From the NCBI GenBank assembly GCA_958438955.1, contig CAUBTS010000017.1, forward strand, positions 1 through 26,728: 26,728 nucleotides of DNA, in the 5' to 3' direction. The stretch is from an uncultured Collinsella sp. Its GTDB lineage: Bacteria > Actinomycetota > Coriobacteriia > Coriobacteriales > Coriobacteriaceae. Numbering within the stretch: the stretch's first letter is position 1; every line of letters begins with the position of its first letter. Below, in pieces: positions 1 through 7,252 of the stretch. A program made the position numbers and the translations under genes. The notes under the pieces were generated by a model. The model searched no databases. It worked only from the letters and a program-made list of their open reading frames with translations, and was not told the origin of the DNA.

Positions 1-290
1 CGGTTCCACCGGGCCGCGCGGCAAGGAGATATATTGCCAGACCGGAGGGGCCCCGTGGGCGGGAATCACGCACTCCATATTTTGTTCACAAATGAATATG
101 TCCCTCAGTCGCATCACTGAGGTTAAAACTGAAGCATTGACTTCTGATATTGGCGATGACCAGCTGTTTTATGAGTATTGAGACATCGGTCATCTCTGGA
201 GCGCTACTTTACTCCAAAGGCATCAGCTATTTGTTTCCCATCGGTAAAAGGCGGGTTTTGTTCGCCAAGCGTTCTTATATATAGATAGAT
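1..290. other. Unassigned left-edge stretch with two weak partial reading frames
   Basis: No gene can be named here. A plus frame is open from base 2 to a TGA at 179-181 (about 59 residues, no start inside the window before an internal ATG near 97), so it could be the tail of a truncated gene. On the minus strand an ATG at 76-78 opens a frame that runs off the left edge (26 residues), without a clear Shine-Dalgarno. Bases 1-75 are very GC-rich, while 80-290 are much more A+T rich, which fits a gene edge near 78. A small stem (CCTCAGT/ACTGAGG, 103-122) has no T-run. I recognise no family in either frame. Confidence 0.25.
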
Positions 291-317
291 ACGGGTTCGA
301 ACCCGTGCACCGGCAAC

Positions 318-348
318 AAAAAAGACGGCCAACCGAAGTTGACCGTCT
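318..348 (-). terminator. Duplicate copy of the tRNA-Lys terminator
   Basis: This is identical to the terminator at 497-527: on the minus strand an 11-bp stem (AGACGGTCAAC/GTTGGCCGTCT, one G-U pair), a TTCG loop, then six T. It lies in the upstream copy of the 179-bp repeat and is preceded on the minus strand by the orphan tRNA 3' end. Confidence 0.75.
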
Positions 349-379
349 CAACAATCTTTGGGTGGGCCGTCAGGGGTTC

Positions 380-469
380 AGCCTGCTTCGCAGGCGGCCG
401 CTGCGGCGCTTTCGCGCCTTGCGCGCTGCGCTGGCAAACGCTCACGCGTTTACTCAGCTCCGCGCCCCG
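380..469. repeat. Noncoding hairpin array between the tRNA-Lys repeat copies
   Basis: The 90 bp between the repeat copies are a chain of short inverted repeats. They include GCCTGCTTCGCAGGC at 381-395, a GGCGC/GCGCC-type stem around 405-420, and AAACGCTCACGCGTTT at 436-451. The array runs into the T-arm-like palindrome at 470-483. A related array with the same order of hairpins lies at 9242-9359 next to tRNA-Gly. No convincing protein is encoded, as apparent frames here are interrupted by the tRNA and terminator sequences. Function is unknown. It could be a small structured RNA, a REP-like element or a recombination site. Confidence 0.6.
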
Positions 470-496
470 ACGGGTTCGAACCCATGAAAGGGCGAC

Positions 497-527
497 AAAA
501 AAGACGGCCAACCGAAGTTGACCGTCT
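497..527 (-). terminator. Intrinsic terminator of tRNA-Lys
   Basis: Read on the minus strand it is an 11-bp stem with a TTCG tetraloop followed by TTTTTT, starting about 15 nt beyond the tRNA 3' end. It is a textbook Rho-independent terminator. Confidence 0.85.
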
Positions 528-541
528 CAACAATCTTTGGG

Positions 542-614
542 TGGGCCGTCAGGGGTTCGAACCCTGGACCTTGGGATTAAAAGTCCCCTGCTCTGCCAGC
601 TGAGCTAACGGCCC
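542..614 (-). tRNA. tRNA-Lys (anticodon UUU)
   Basis: The reverse complement gives a complete 73-nt cloverleaf. It has acceptor GGGCCGT pairing with ACGGCCC, a D-arm with AGCTCAGCTGGCAGAGC, anticodon loop CTTTTAA with anticodon TTT, a T-arm CAGGG-TTCGAAC-CCCTG, and discriminator A. CCA is not encoded: the next bases are CCC. A good promoter and terminator flank it, so it appears to be a stand-alone transcription unit. Confidence 0.95.
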
Positions 615-623
615 GCGGGTGGC

Positions 624-652
624 ATTGTACCACGGTCTGGGACTATTCCCAA
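624..652 (-). promoter_or_regulatory. Promoter of tRNA-Lys
   Basis: On the minus strand there is a -35 TTGGGA (647-652), a 17-bp spacer, and a -10 TACAAT (624-629). This would start transcription a few bases before the tRNA. The -35 box lies inside the last codons of the preceding aminopeptidase gene. Confidence 0.65.
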
Positions 653-1923
653 CTCCATTGGCCGTTCTGGAAAATCACAACTTCACGTCCATCAGGCGTA
701 ATGCCCGTAATATCGATGTCGTCCGTGCCGATCATAAAATCGACGTGCGTGCTCGAGACGTTAACGCCATGCTCCAGGAGCTCCTCCTTGGACATGTCAT
801 ACCCACCCTCGATGCATTCGGGGAAACCGACACCTAGCGCTAGATGGCAGCTAGCGTTCTCGTCATAGAGCGTATCGTAGAACAGAACACCACTTTCGCG
901 GATCGGCGTGTTCTTGGAAATGAGCGCGACCTCTCCCAGGTGAGCAGCGCCCTCGTCAGTATCGATGATACTTGCGAGCGTCGCCTTGCCCACACGGGCA
1001 TCGTAGTCCACTACGCGGCCGGCCTCGAACTTAATCCAAAAATCGTCAACCTTGTTACCGTGGTGAATGAGTGGCATAGCCGAATACACGATGCCGTCGG
1101 CACGCATACGATCAGGCGAGGTGAAGACCTCCTCGGTGGGGATGTTGGGGAAGAAGGGATGTCCATCGGGCGTCTTACCCTTGCCGCCGGCCCACTCGTG
1201 ACCCTTCGTCATGCCAATCGTCAGATCGGTTCCATTTGCCGCGGTGTAATGCAGGCAGTCAAAACGATTGTCGTTCAGGAAGCGCAAGTTCTTTTCGAAC
1301 GCTGCGTCATGAAGCTCCCAGTCGCTCTCCGGGTCCTGGCCATCGGCGCGAGCGGTGTGCAGAATCGCATTCCACAGCTTATAGATTGCAACCTCATCGG
1401 CGTCTCCCGGGAACACCTCGCGCGCCCAAGCCACGACCGGAGCGCCGGCGATACACCACGGGTTGATGTTGTAGTCCAGTCCACGGCGGAAGACCTTGCA
1501 CTGCGTGTTCCTTGCCTTAGAAGCTGCAGCGGGCTTGGCGGGATCGATACCCTTGAGAGCCGCAGGATCCGCACCCTCGATAAAGATAAAGCAGGCACCA
1601 TCCTGGGCCAAGGAATCAAGCTGCAGGCGCTTCCACTCGGGCGTCTGCTCAAAATAGCTTTTATCGACATGCTCGTACGTGAGCCTCGTCACGGCATCAT
1701 CGGCCCAAATGACCGTCACGTGACCAGCGCCGGCAGCATAGGCCTCCGCGACCACCACGCGCGCAAACGGCGCGCACTCGACCGGAGACTGAACGACGAC
1801 CTCCTGGCCGGGTTTGACGTTTACGCCCTTGCGGACGACCAGGCGCGCGTAGTTTTTAATCTTGGGCTCCAGGGCCTTCATGCCCTCCAGAGCCTCTTCG
1901 ACCGTCAGGGCAGCTCGAATCAT
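643..1923 (-). CDS. M29 family metallo-aminopeptidase (AmpS/PepS type)
   Basis: This is a cytoplasmic aminopeptidase of about 426 residues, close to the roughly 410 usual for family M29, which removes N-terminal amino acids from peptides using a two-metal centre. The conserved C-terminal half is present: TEEVFTSPD (metal Glu), HLGEVAL (catalytic/metal Glu), ENASCHLALG (metal His) and STHVDFMIG (metal His and Asp), in the order known for the family. The start is placed at the ATG at 1921-1923 because GGAG lies six bases before it. An in-frame ATG four codons upstream (1933-1935) has no comparable ribosome site. The gene follows the terminator of its upstream neighbour, so it is probably transcribed alone, and its 3' end overlaps the tRNA-Lys promoter. 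The family is certain; the physiological substrate is not visible from sequence. Confidence 0.9.
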   Translation of the reverse strand: MIRAALTVEEALEGMKALEPKIKNYARLVVRKGVNVKPGQEVVVQSPVECAPFARVVVAEAYAAGAGHVTVIWADDAVTRLTYEHVDKSYFEQTPEWKRLQLDSLAQDGACFIFIEGADPAALKGIDPAKPAAASKARNTQCKVFRRGLDYNINPWCIAGAPVVAWAREVFPGDADEVAIYKLWNAILHTARADGQDPESDWELHDAAFEKNLRFLNDNRFDCLHYTAANGTDLTIGMTKGHEWAGGKGKTPDGHPFFPNIPTEEVFTSPDRMRADGIVYSAMPLIHHGNKVDDFWIKFEAGRVVDYDARVGKATLASIIDTDEGAAHLGEVALISKNTPIRESGVLFYDTLYDENASCHLALGVGFPECIEGGYDMSKEELLEHGVNVSSTHVDFMIGTDDIDITGITPDGREVVIFQNGQWSWE

Positions 1924-1951
1924 GTGCCACTCCATCTATCTATAGAACAGT

Positions 1952-1982
1952 AAAAAGGCGCGCCGCAAAAACGACGCGCCTT
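1952..1982 (-). terminator. Intrinsic terminator after the small membrane protein gene
   Basis: On the minus strand AAGGCGCG pairs with CGCGCCTT around a 12-14 nt loop and is followed by TTTTT. It lies 31 bp after the stop codon at 2013 and closes the purC-membrane protein unit. Confidence 0.8.
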
Positions 1983-2012
1983 ATATCTTAGCGATAAGTA
2001 TGAATGCAAACG

Positions 2013-2588
2013 CTACTTCTTCTTGGAGTCCTTCTTGTCCTCCTCGGCAGCCGAGCGCTCGATAAGAGCGTTGAGCTTGTTCTCGGACATGCCCTCGGCC
2101 TGCGCGCGGTACATGTTGCGCAAGGGACGAATACGAACGAAGTCGTAGATAAAGTCACCCAGGATGATGACATAGGACAAAACGATGCCGACCATCTGAA
2201 CAGGACTGGACACCGTGCCGCCGGGAGCGAAGTAGAGCGAAGCCCAAATTGCCACGACGAGCACCATGCCGATGGCGAGCACAGCCCACCAAATACGGCG
2301 GCGCTTGGTGTAGTCCTCATCCTGCTTGAGGAGGATATTCGACACCGTATAGATGCGGTCCTCCTTGGCGCGCTGCTTAGCCTTGCGGGCGCGCTTCTCC
2401 TCTTTAGAGAGGCCCTCGAGGTTCTCGCCCTTCTCGAGCTCTTTGCGGCGTGCCTTAGACGAAGCCGGCACGACGCGAACGGAGCTCGCTGCTTGGCGGG
2501 CGGGCTTAGCAGATGCGGCAGACTTGCGCGCAACCCCGGTAACTTCGTGGGATTGCGTGCGCTTGTTCGTGGCGCTACGGGTACTCAC
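2013..2588 (-). CDS. Small membrane protein with a highly charged N-terminal region
   Basis: This is a 191-residue protein of unknown function. Residues 1-95 are hydrophilic and rich in Lys, Arg, Ala and Glu. The segment RRKELEKGENLEGLSKEEK is likely helical or coiled. Two hydrophobic segments follow, about residues 99-122 (WWAVLAIGMVLVVAIWASLYF) and 132-150, then a basic/acidic tail ending in EEDKKDSKKK. The general plan recalls actinobacterial DUF3043-type proteins, but I cannot confirm that family. The GTG start at 2586-2588 follows the purC TAA stop with no gap and has AAGGAG nine bases upstream, so it is translated with purC in one message. Nothing in the sequence links it to purine synthesis. 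Confidence 0.8.
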   Translation of the reverse strand: MSTRSATNKRTQSHEVTGVARKSAASAKPARQAASSVRVVPASSKARRKELEKGENLEGLSKEEKRARKAKQRAKEDRIYTVSNILLKQDEDYTKRRRIWWAVLAIGMVLVVAIWASLYFAPGGTVSSPVQMVGIVLSYVIILGDFIYDFVRIRPLRNMYRAQAEGMSENKLNALIERSAAEEDKKDSKKK

Positions 2589-3476
2589 TTATGCGTTCTC
2601 CTTCATGCTTGTGAACTGGGAGCCCGTGATGATCTGGAAGGCCTCGCGATAGCGCTCGGACGTGCCATCGATGACCTCGGCGGGCAGGTGCGGGGTCTCC
2701 CCCGTCATATCCCAGTTGGCCTTGAGCCAATTGCGGACGAATTGCTTGTCGTAGCTAGGCTGGATCTTGCCCTCCTCGTAGCTGGCAGCAGGCCAGAAAC
2801 GGCTGGAGTCGGGCGTGAGGCACTCGTCGATCAGCGTGACCTTGCCATCAATAACACCAAACTCGAACTTGGTGTCGGCAATGATGATGCCACGGGTCGC
2901 GGCGTACTCGGCAGCGGCCTTGTAGATCTTGAGGGAAAGGTCACGAATCTGCGTGGCGATGTCCTCGCCCACGATCTCGCAGCAACGCTCGAACGAGATG
3001 TTCTCGTCGTGGTCACCGATCTCGGCCTTCGTGGACGGCGTGAACAACGGCTCGGGAAGCTTGGAAGCCTCGGTCAGGCCCTCAGGCAGCTGGATGCCGC
3101 AGACGGTGCCGTTCTCGTCGTAGGTCTTCTTGCCCGAACCGGTCAGATAGCCGCGGACGATGCACTCGATAGGAATCGTCTGGGCCTTCTTAACCAGCAT
3201 GGCGCGGCCAGCGAGGTAGTCACGATACTCAGCAAACTCCTCGGGGAAATCCGCCGGGTCGATGGAAACGAGATGGTTGGGGACGGTGTCGGCAAACTTA
3301 TCGAACCAGAATGCCGAGATGCGATTGAGCACCTCTCCCTTAAACGGAATCTCGTCGGGAAGAATGAAGTCGAACGCAGAAATGCGGTCGGTGGCGACCA
3401 TCAGCAGGTTTTCACCGGCATCGTAAATATCACGAACCTTGCCACGGGAATCCGGACGACGCTCCATCGTTGTCAC
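2589..3476 (-). CDS. purC: Phosphoribosylaminoimidazole-succinocarboxamide synthase (SAICAR synthetase)
   Basis: PurC condenses CAIR with aspartate using ATP in de novo purine synthesis. The product has about 295 residues, matching the longer type of the enzyme. Conserved blocks are in order: GKVRDIY (nucleotide-binding loop) near the N-terminus, DRISAFD, IECIVRGYLTGSGKKTY, EGLTEASKLPEPLFTPSTK, TLIDECLTPDSSRFWP and QPSYDKQFVRNWL. The start is set at the GTG at 3474-3476, eight bases after AAGGAG. An in-frame GTG three codons earlier would overlap that ribosome site and is unlikely. The next gene starts directly at its stop codon. purB lies 5 kb away on the same strand, in a separate unit. Confidence 0.95.
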   Translation of the reverse strand: MTTMERRPDSRGKVRDIYDAGENLLMVATDRISAFDFILPDEIPFKGEVLNRISAFWFDKFADTVPNHLVSIDPADFPEEFAEYRDYLAGRAMLVKKAQTIPIECIVRGYLTGSGKKTYDENGTVCGIQLPEGLTEASKLPEPLFTPSTKAEIGDHDENISFERCCEIVGEDIATQIRDLSLKIYKAAAEYAATRGIIIADTKFEFGVIDGKVTLIDECLTPDSSRFWPAASYEEGKIQPSYDKQFVRNWLKANWDMTGETPHLPAEVIDGTSERYREAFQIITGSQFTSMKENA

Positions 3477-3504
3477 GTGAGTCACTCCTTACCTAAATAC
3501 GACA

Positions 3505-3531
3505 GAAATGCGGGTTCTTTCCCGCATGTTT
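3505..3531 (-). terminator. Probable terminator of the two-component operon
   Basis: ATGCGGG pairs with CCCGCAT across a six-base loop at 3508-3527. On the minus strand it is followed by TTTCTG, 55 bp after the kinase stop codon. The opposite strand ends in GTTTT, so it may work both ways. Confidence 0.6.
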
Positions 3532-3585
3532 TCGCAAACTCGGAGCGGCAGGGACGCGGCCCCTCCTTCACCGAATAGCGAAAAG

Positions 3586-5151
3586 CTAGTGCTCCATTGT
3601 AGTAGATGCCGCGTCCGCCGTGTGCTCGCGGGGCAGATGAATTGTAAAAGTCGTACCCTTTCCAAGCTCCGACTCCACGGATATGTAGCCATGGTGACGC
3701 TCGACGATCTGCTTGGTCACGGCGAGGCCGACGCCCAGGCCGCCAGCTTCGCGGGCGCGGCTGGCATCGGCGCGCCAAAACCGCCCGAAAATGCGCGACA
3801 GATCGTCCTTGGCAATACCGATACCGGTATCAGAAACGGCAATGCTGACGTGCCTGCGGTCACTGAGCACCGACACCACGACCCAACCGCCCTCGGGGGT
3901 GTAGCGCATGGCGTTGCTCATGAGGTTGATAACACATTGCGTGATCATGTCGGGATCGGCCTCGACGACATCGTCGTGCCCTTGGGTTTCATCTGCAAAG
4001 CGAAGACGAAGGTCACGGTCGGCAAACAGACGCTCCTGGCCGTTCACAATCGATCGCACGAACGGAACCATGTCCACCGGTTCTAGATTGAGCGGAGCCG
4101 TGCTGTTTTCCATACGCGATAGGTCGAGCATCTGCTGCACCAGACGAGCCAGGCGACGCGTCTCGGAAGCAACGGTCTCCAAATGCTCATCGTCGGTGGG
4201 ATACACACCGTCTTGCATGGCCTCGACCGTTGCCAGCATGGCCATGAGCGGCGTGCGCAGCTCGTGGGCAACATCAGAGGTCAGGCGCTTTTCGTGCTTC
4301 ATATCCTTTTCGAGTGAGGTGGCCATCTCGTCGAAGGTCTCTCCCAGCTGATCGATCTCGTCATCGCCGCGCAGCCCCGTGCGAGCCGACAGGTCGCCGT
4401 CACGGATTTGCTTTGCGGTACTGGTGATGCGATGAATCGGTTTGGTGAGCATGCGCGACACGAGCGATCCGATAACGACCGAAATGCAGATTGCAACAAC
4501 CGCGGCGAGGGCCATGGCGTTAAAGGTCTTCTCCCTAAACGCAGAGTCCGCCTTGGTGAGCAGAGCGTCGGAGCCGATGGCCCACAGCTTTACCTGTCCG
4601 ACATGCTCGCCGGAAGACGTTACAATCTCGACGTTAGCAACGCTATCGGAGTCGGTTGGAGCAGACGAGACAGGGCTATGCGATGCCCTCTTGCCGCTCG
4701 TGTCGTCGGTCGTAGCCTGGTTTTCGCGTACATCGGCGGTGGCGCTTGCCGAGGGCCAGGAATCGTCATAAACGATCACACCCTTTTTATTGACGACCTG
4801 CATGCCCAGATCGTCGGAAACTAAACTCGACGTTGCGACCGTGCGCAGTTCTCCCGCGGTCCAAGAGCCGTTTTCCTCATATGAGGTCGCCAACTTCTCG
4901 GCAGCGGAGTTTGCGATTTCGACGATATTGGAGCGTGTGTAATCCGAAAAGACCGTGCCCCACACAACAGAGACAACGCCCACCAGCACCAATACCGTCA
5001 TGAGCGATGTCAGAGCAAAAGCAAGTGCCATGCGCGAGGGATAGCTCATCGTTGGCCGTGAATCGGAACGAGGCGTGTTCCAACTAGCCTTGGAACCCGC
5101 CTCGCTCTCCTGCTTGTGCTTTTGTCCGATTTCAAAGCGCGCAGGTGTCAT
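3586..5151 (-). CDS. Membrane sensor histidine kinase
   Basis: A 521-residue sensor kinase. Predicted layout: cytoplasmic Ser/Arg-rich leader 1-40; transmembrane helix about 41-64; extracytoplasmic sensor about 65-208, with a Ser/Thr/Asp-rich low-complexity part near 133-170; second helix about 211-233; HAMP about 234-290; dimerisation/phosphoacceptor helix with SDVAHELRTPL (His296); and HATPase with N-box NLMSNAMRYTPEGG (Asn413), G1 DTGIGI (Asp441), F-box IFGRFWR and G2 GGLGVGLAV. All catalytic elements look intact. It starts 11 bp after the response regulator stop with AGGG about nine bases before the ATG, so the pair is one operon. The signal sensed cannot be read from sequence. A later ATG (codon 35) is an alternative start but lacks a ribosome site. 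Confidence 0.92.
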   Translation of the reverse strand: MTPARFEIGQKHKQESEAGSKASWNTPRSDSRPTMSYPSRMALAFALTSLMTVLVLVGVVSVVWGTVFSDYTRSNIVEIANSAAEKLATSYEENGSWTAGELRTVATSSLVSDDLGMQVVNKKGVIVYDDSWPSASATADVRENQATTDDTSGKRASHSPVSSAPTDSDSVANVEIVTSSGEHVGQVKLWAIGSDALLTKADSAFREKTFNAMALAAVVAICISVVIGSLVSRMLTKPIHRITSTAKQIRDGDLSARTGLRGDDEIDQLGETFDEMATSLEKDMKHEKRLTSDVAHELRTPLMAMLATVEAMQDGVYPTDDEHLETVASETRRLARLVQQMLDLSRMENSTAPLNLEPVDMVPFVRSIVNGQERLFADRDLRLRFADETQGHDDVVEADPDMITQCVINLMSNAMRYTPEGGWVVVSVLSDRRHVSIAVSDTGIGIAKDDLSRIFGRFWRADASRAREAGGLGVGLAVTKQIVERHHGYISVESELGKGTTFTIHLPREHTADAASTTMEH

Positions 5152-5162
5152 ATGTGATTTCC

Positions 5163-5885
5163 CTATTTCTCGTCCGACTTATCGGTCTTGGCCGGAGCCT
5201 CGAAGCGATAGCCGACACCATGGACGGTGTAGAGCCACTTGGGCTTCTTGGGATCATCGCCCAGCTTGGCGCGAAGATTCTTCACGTGGCTATCGATGGT
5301 GCGCTCATAGCCCTCAAAGTCATACCCGAGCACTTTCTCGACCAGCTCCATGCGGTTATACACACGGCCGGGATGGCGGGCAAGCGTGGTGAGCAGCTTA
5401 AACTCGGAAGCCGTCAGATCGACTTCCTTGCCCTCGACCAAGATCTTGTGGCCCGAGATATCGATGACCAGATCGCCGAAGTCGAGTACCTCGACGGCGG
5501 GCTCGTCGGCCTGATGGGCACGGCGGAACAGAGCGCGAACGCGGGCGACGAGCTCGCGCGGCGAGAACGGCTTAATCAGATAGTCGTCGGCGCCGAGCTC
5601 AAGACCGATAATACGGTCCTCGATCTCGCCCTTAGCCGTCAGCATGATGATGGGGACATCCGAGGTATCGCGAATGGTGCGGCAAACGCGCTCGCCGGGA
5701 ATCTTGGGGAGCATAAGGTCGAGCACGACCAGGTCGAACTGATGCTTCTCGAACTCCTCGATCGCGGACTGGCCGTCGCCGACGCCCACAACCCAGTAGC
5801 CTTCGCGCTCGAGATAGGCAGCGACGGCGTCACGGATTGCCTTCTCATCCTCGACCAGCAGAATCTTTTTTGCATCTGAAGCCAT
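5163..5885 (-). CDS. OmpR/PhoB-family response regulator
   Basis: A 240-residue transcription regulator paired with the downstream kinase. The receiver domain has the acidic pair Glu12/Asp13, phosphoacceptor Asp56 in VVLDLMLP, Thr83 in IMLTAKG and Lys105 in YLIKPFSPREL. A linker leads to a winged-helix DNA-binding domain at about 135-230, with LTASEFKLLTTLARHPGRV, the recognition-helix region RTIDSHVKNLRAKLG and the wing YTVHGVGYRFE. All phosphorylation residues are present. The ATG at 5883-5885 has an unusual ribosome site made of a run of eight G seven bases upstream. The first gene of the operon is the regulator, so autoregulation is possible. The target genes are unknown. Confidence 0.93.
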   Translation of the reverse strand: MASDAKKILLVEDEKAIRDAVAAYLEREGYWVVGVGDGQSAIEEFEKHQFDLVVLDLMLPKIPGERVCRTIRDTSDVPIIMLTAKGEIEDRIIGLELGADDYLIKPFSPRELVARVRALFRRAHQADEPAVEVLDFGDLVIDISGHKILVEGKEVDLTASEFKLLTTLARHPGRVYNRMELVEKVLGYDFEGYERTIDSHVKNLRAKLGDDPKKPKWLYTVHGVGYRFEAPAKTDKSDEK

Positions 5886-5902
5886 AACACGGCCCCCCCC
5901 TG
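5886..5902 (-). promoter_or_regulatory. Poly-G (G8) ribosome binding site of the response regulator
   Basis: On the minus strand the leader reads AGGGGGGGG followed by seven bases and the ATG. The eight-G tract (5893-5900) replaces an ordinary AGGAGG. A homopolymer of this length can change by slippage, which would alter the Shine-Dalgarno spacing. A possible -10 (TAAAAT, 5927-5932) lies upstream, without a recognisable -35. Confidence 0.5.
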
Positions 5903-5943
5903 TCTCAATTAGCTAAGAACAAGCCCATTTTAACGCACCTGAG

Positions 5944-5983
5944 CCCGCCGGATGCCGCTATGACGCGGCAGCTCGGCAGGCGG
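5944..5983. repeat. Nested GC-rich inverted repeat upstream of the response regulator
   Basis: An outer CCGCC/GGCGG pair (5945-5949, 5979-5983) encloses an inner GCCGC/GCGGC hairpin (5954-5958, 5965-5969). It sits between the lipoprotein stop (6041) and the response regulator start and has no T-run on either strand. It could be an operator near the regulator promoter or a weak terminator of the lipoprotein gene. Confidence 0.45.
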
Positions 5984-6040
5984 TACTCACAATTACAACG
6001 CGTTTATTCCCCTGTTGGCGCCTTTTTAACCCCTCTAAGC

Positions 6041-7252
6041 TTAAAGAGAGAATAGGCGTGCAGTGACCGTCTCTGGTATACCCTGGCTGTTGCGCACCGT
6101 GGCGTACGTAAGGAATGAGTCCGATTTTCCCGCCGTAGCTGGATAATCGCCATACTCCAAAGCGCGGTCGGGCGACAGCAGCGAGCCATAGGTCTTGGCA
6201 GAGGTGTCGATCAGGAAATGCGACGCCTGTACCTTAACAAGGTATTTATTCTTCTTGCCAGCCGCACATGCGAGCGGCTCGCGTGACAGAAAGAGGTACG
6301 GCCCTCCCTCATTACCGATATACGTGCCCATATTGCCCAGGCTGCCCACGCCGCTATAGGCCGCCTCGATAGAAAACACGAAGGTATCGCCCATATACAC
6401 GGCCTCGAAAGGCGAAACTGACGAAGGGAGGACCAGCTGGGCACGCTTGGTGTTGTTGCCGTCGGTCAGATCGATTGCCGTAATGCCGTAGTAGACGCCC
6501 TCGTCGTTGCGGACACGCGGCGAGATGGTCAAAATGCCGTCGCTCGCGCGCGGGGCCGATGCAAAGCGGCCCGTCGATTTCCAAATTGCCTCGGCCTTGG
6601 ATTCATCAAGCGAGCGACGATAGCAAAACGAATCACTACTCGTTTTATTGCCGCCTGCCGAAGGCATTTTATACCAGATGACTGATGACCCGAACGCCGT
6701 AAACAGGGGCGGATCATAGTCCTTGCCACCTCGATCGAGCTCAACCACATCGCCAGAGAGCGAAGCGCCCGACAGATTTTGAGCGTAGAGCTTCCACGAT
6801 GAATTGGCAAAGTTCATCTCAACCCACGCAAACACGCCATCGCCGGCACGGACATCGTAAAATGCATATCCCGTGCCCTCGATAGGGTCCTCGATTAATG
6901 TAGTAAGCGAGCCATCGCCCAGGTTAAGCACACCGAGTGTGTTGGCGTGCAGTGCCGATGCGGGCGCCATCATCGCCGCGGCGTAATCGCCGTCGCAGTA
7001 GTACAGCAGCGTACCCAGAGGCAGCGTCCACGACGCCGCCGGCTCAAGATCGATGTCGACTGCCTCGTACTCATCCGTAATCGAGATAATTTTGGAATCG
7101 TCCTTGATAACCTGCGGCTCGCCGGCGGCATCATCACTGGTACCCGTTTTTTTCGAGCATCCGGCAAGCACCGTGGCAGCGCCCGCGGCAGCCCAACCGA
7201 GTACAAAGCCGCGACGCGATATTCCGTTCTTGATGTGATCGGCGATACCCAT
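6041..7252 (-). CDS. Tat-exported lipoprotein of unknown function
   Basis: A 403-residue surface protein. The N-terminus carries a twin-arginine motif (ISRRGFVLG, residues 12-20), a hydrophobic stretch and a lipobox VLAGC with Cys at about 32, so it is predicted to be folded inside the cell, exported by Tat and lipid-anchored. The mature part is soluble and rich in Gly, Asp, Ser and Tyr, with recurring strand-turn segments such as GDGVFAWVEM, GSSVIWYKM and GDTFVFSIEA spaced through the chain. These suggest a beta-propeller-like fold, but I see no diagnostic motif. The ATG overlaps the stop of the upstream TSCPD gene by one base (TAATG), so the two are translationally coupled. No cofactor-binding motif is evident, although Tat export often goes with cofactor-bearing or pre-folded proteins. 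Confidence 0.85.
   Translation of the reverse strand: MGIADHIKNGISRRGFVLGWAAAGAATVLAGCSKKTGTSDDAAGEPQVIKDDSKIISITDEYEAVDIDLEPAASWTLPLGTLLYYCDGDYAAAMMAPASALHANTLGVLNLGDGSLTTLIEDPIEGTGYAFYDVRAGDGVFAWVEMNFANSSWKLYAQNLSGASLSGDVVELDRGGKDYDPPLFTAFGSSVIWYKMPSAGGNKTSSDSFCYRRSLDESKAEAIWKSTGRFASAPRASDGILTISPRVRNDEGVYYGITAIDLTDGNNTKRAQLVLPSSVSPFEAVYMGDTFVFSIEAAYSGVGSLGNMGTYIGNEGGPYLFLSREPLACAAGKKNKYLVKVQASHFLIDTSAKTYGSLLSPDRALEYGDYPATAGKSDSFLTYATVRNSQGIPETVTARLFSL

Larger units (their letters stand above)
291..558. repeat. 179-bp-period direct repeat: tRNA-Lys 3' end, terminator and T-arm-like palindrome
   Basis: Bases 291-379 and 470-558 are the same segment displaced by exactly 179 bp. The T-arm-like ACGGGTTCGAACCC is identical in both (291-304, 470-483). 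The next 11 bases differ, and then 64 bases are identical (316-379 and 495-558). Those 64 bases hold the tRNA-Lys terminator and the last 17 nt of the tRNA, stopping in the T-loop. The second copy runs on into the intact tRNA-Lys, while the first breaks off into the hairpin array at 380-469. The arrangement resembles a tRNA 3'-end duplication of the kind made by elements that integrate in tRNA genes, but the DNA between the copies is only about 110 bp. Confidence 0.85.

Noticed and set aside
291..310. A further tRNA suggested by ACGGGTTCGAACCCGT
   Set aside because: Only a T-arm-like palindrome is present. No acceptor, D- or anticodon arm can be found on either side.
380..469. CRISPR-like array
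   Set aside because: The repeats are different short palindromes with no constant repeat/spacer pattern and no cas genes are present.
275..603. Several 60-80 codon frames over the tRNA-Lys repeats
   Set aside because: They read through the tRNA, terminators and hairpins. The repeated peptide (KRRPTEVDRLNN) is just the translated terminator repeat.
2004..3578. 524-codon plus-strand frame across purC and its neighbour
   Set aside because: Antisense shadow. It spans two real genes whose motifs (PurC) are certain.
3477..3585. Purine riboswitch or other leader element before purC
   Set aside because: Only the neighbouring operon's terminator hairpin is seen. No conserved purine aptamer core is recognisable.
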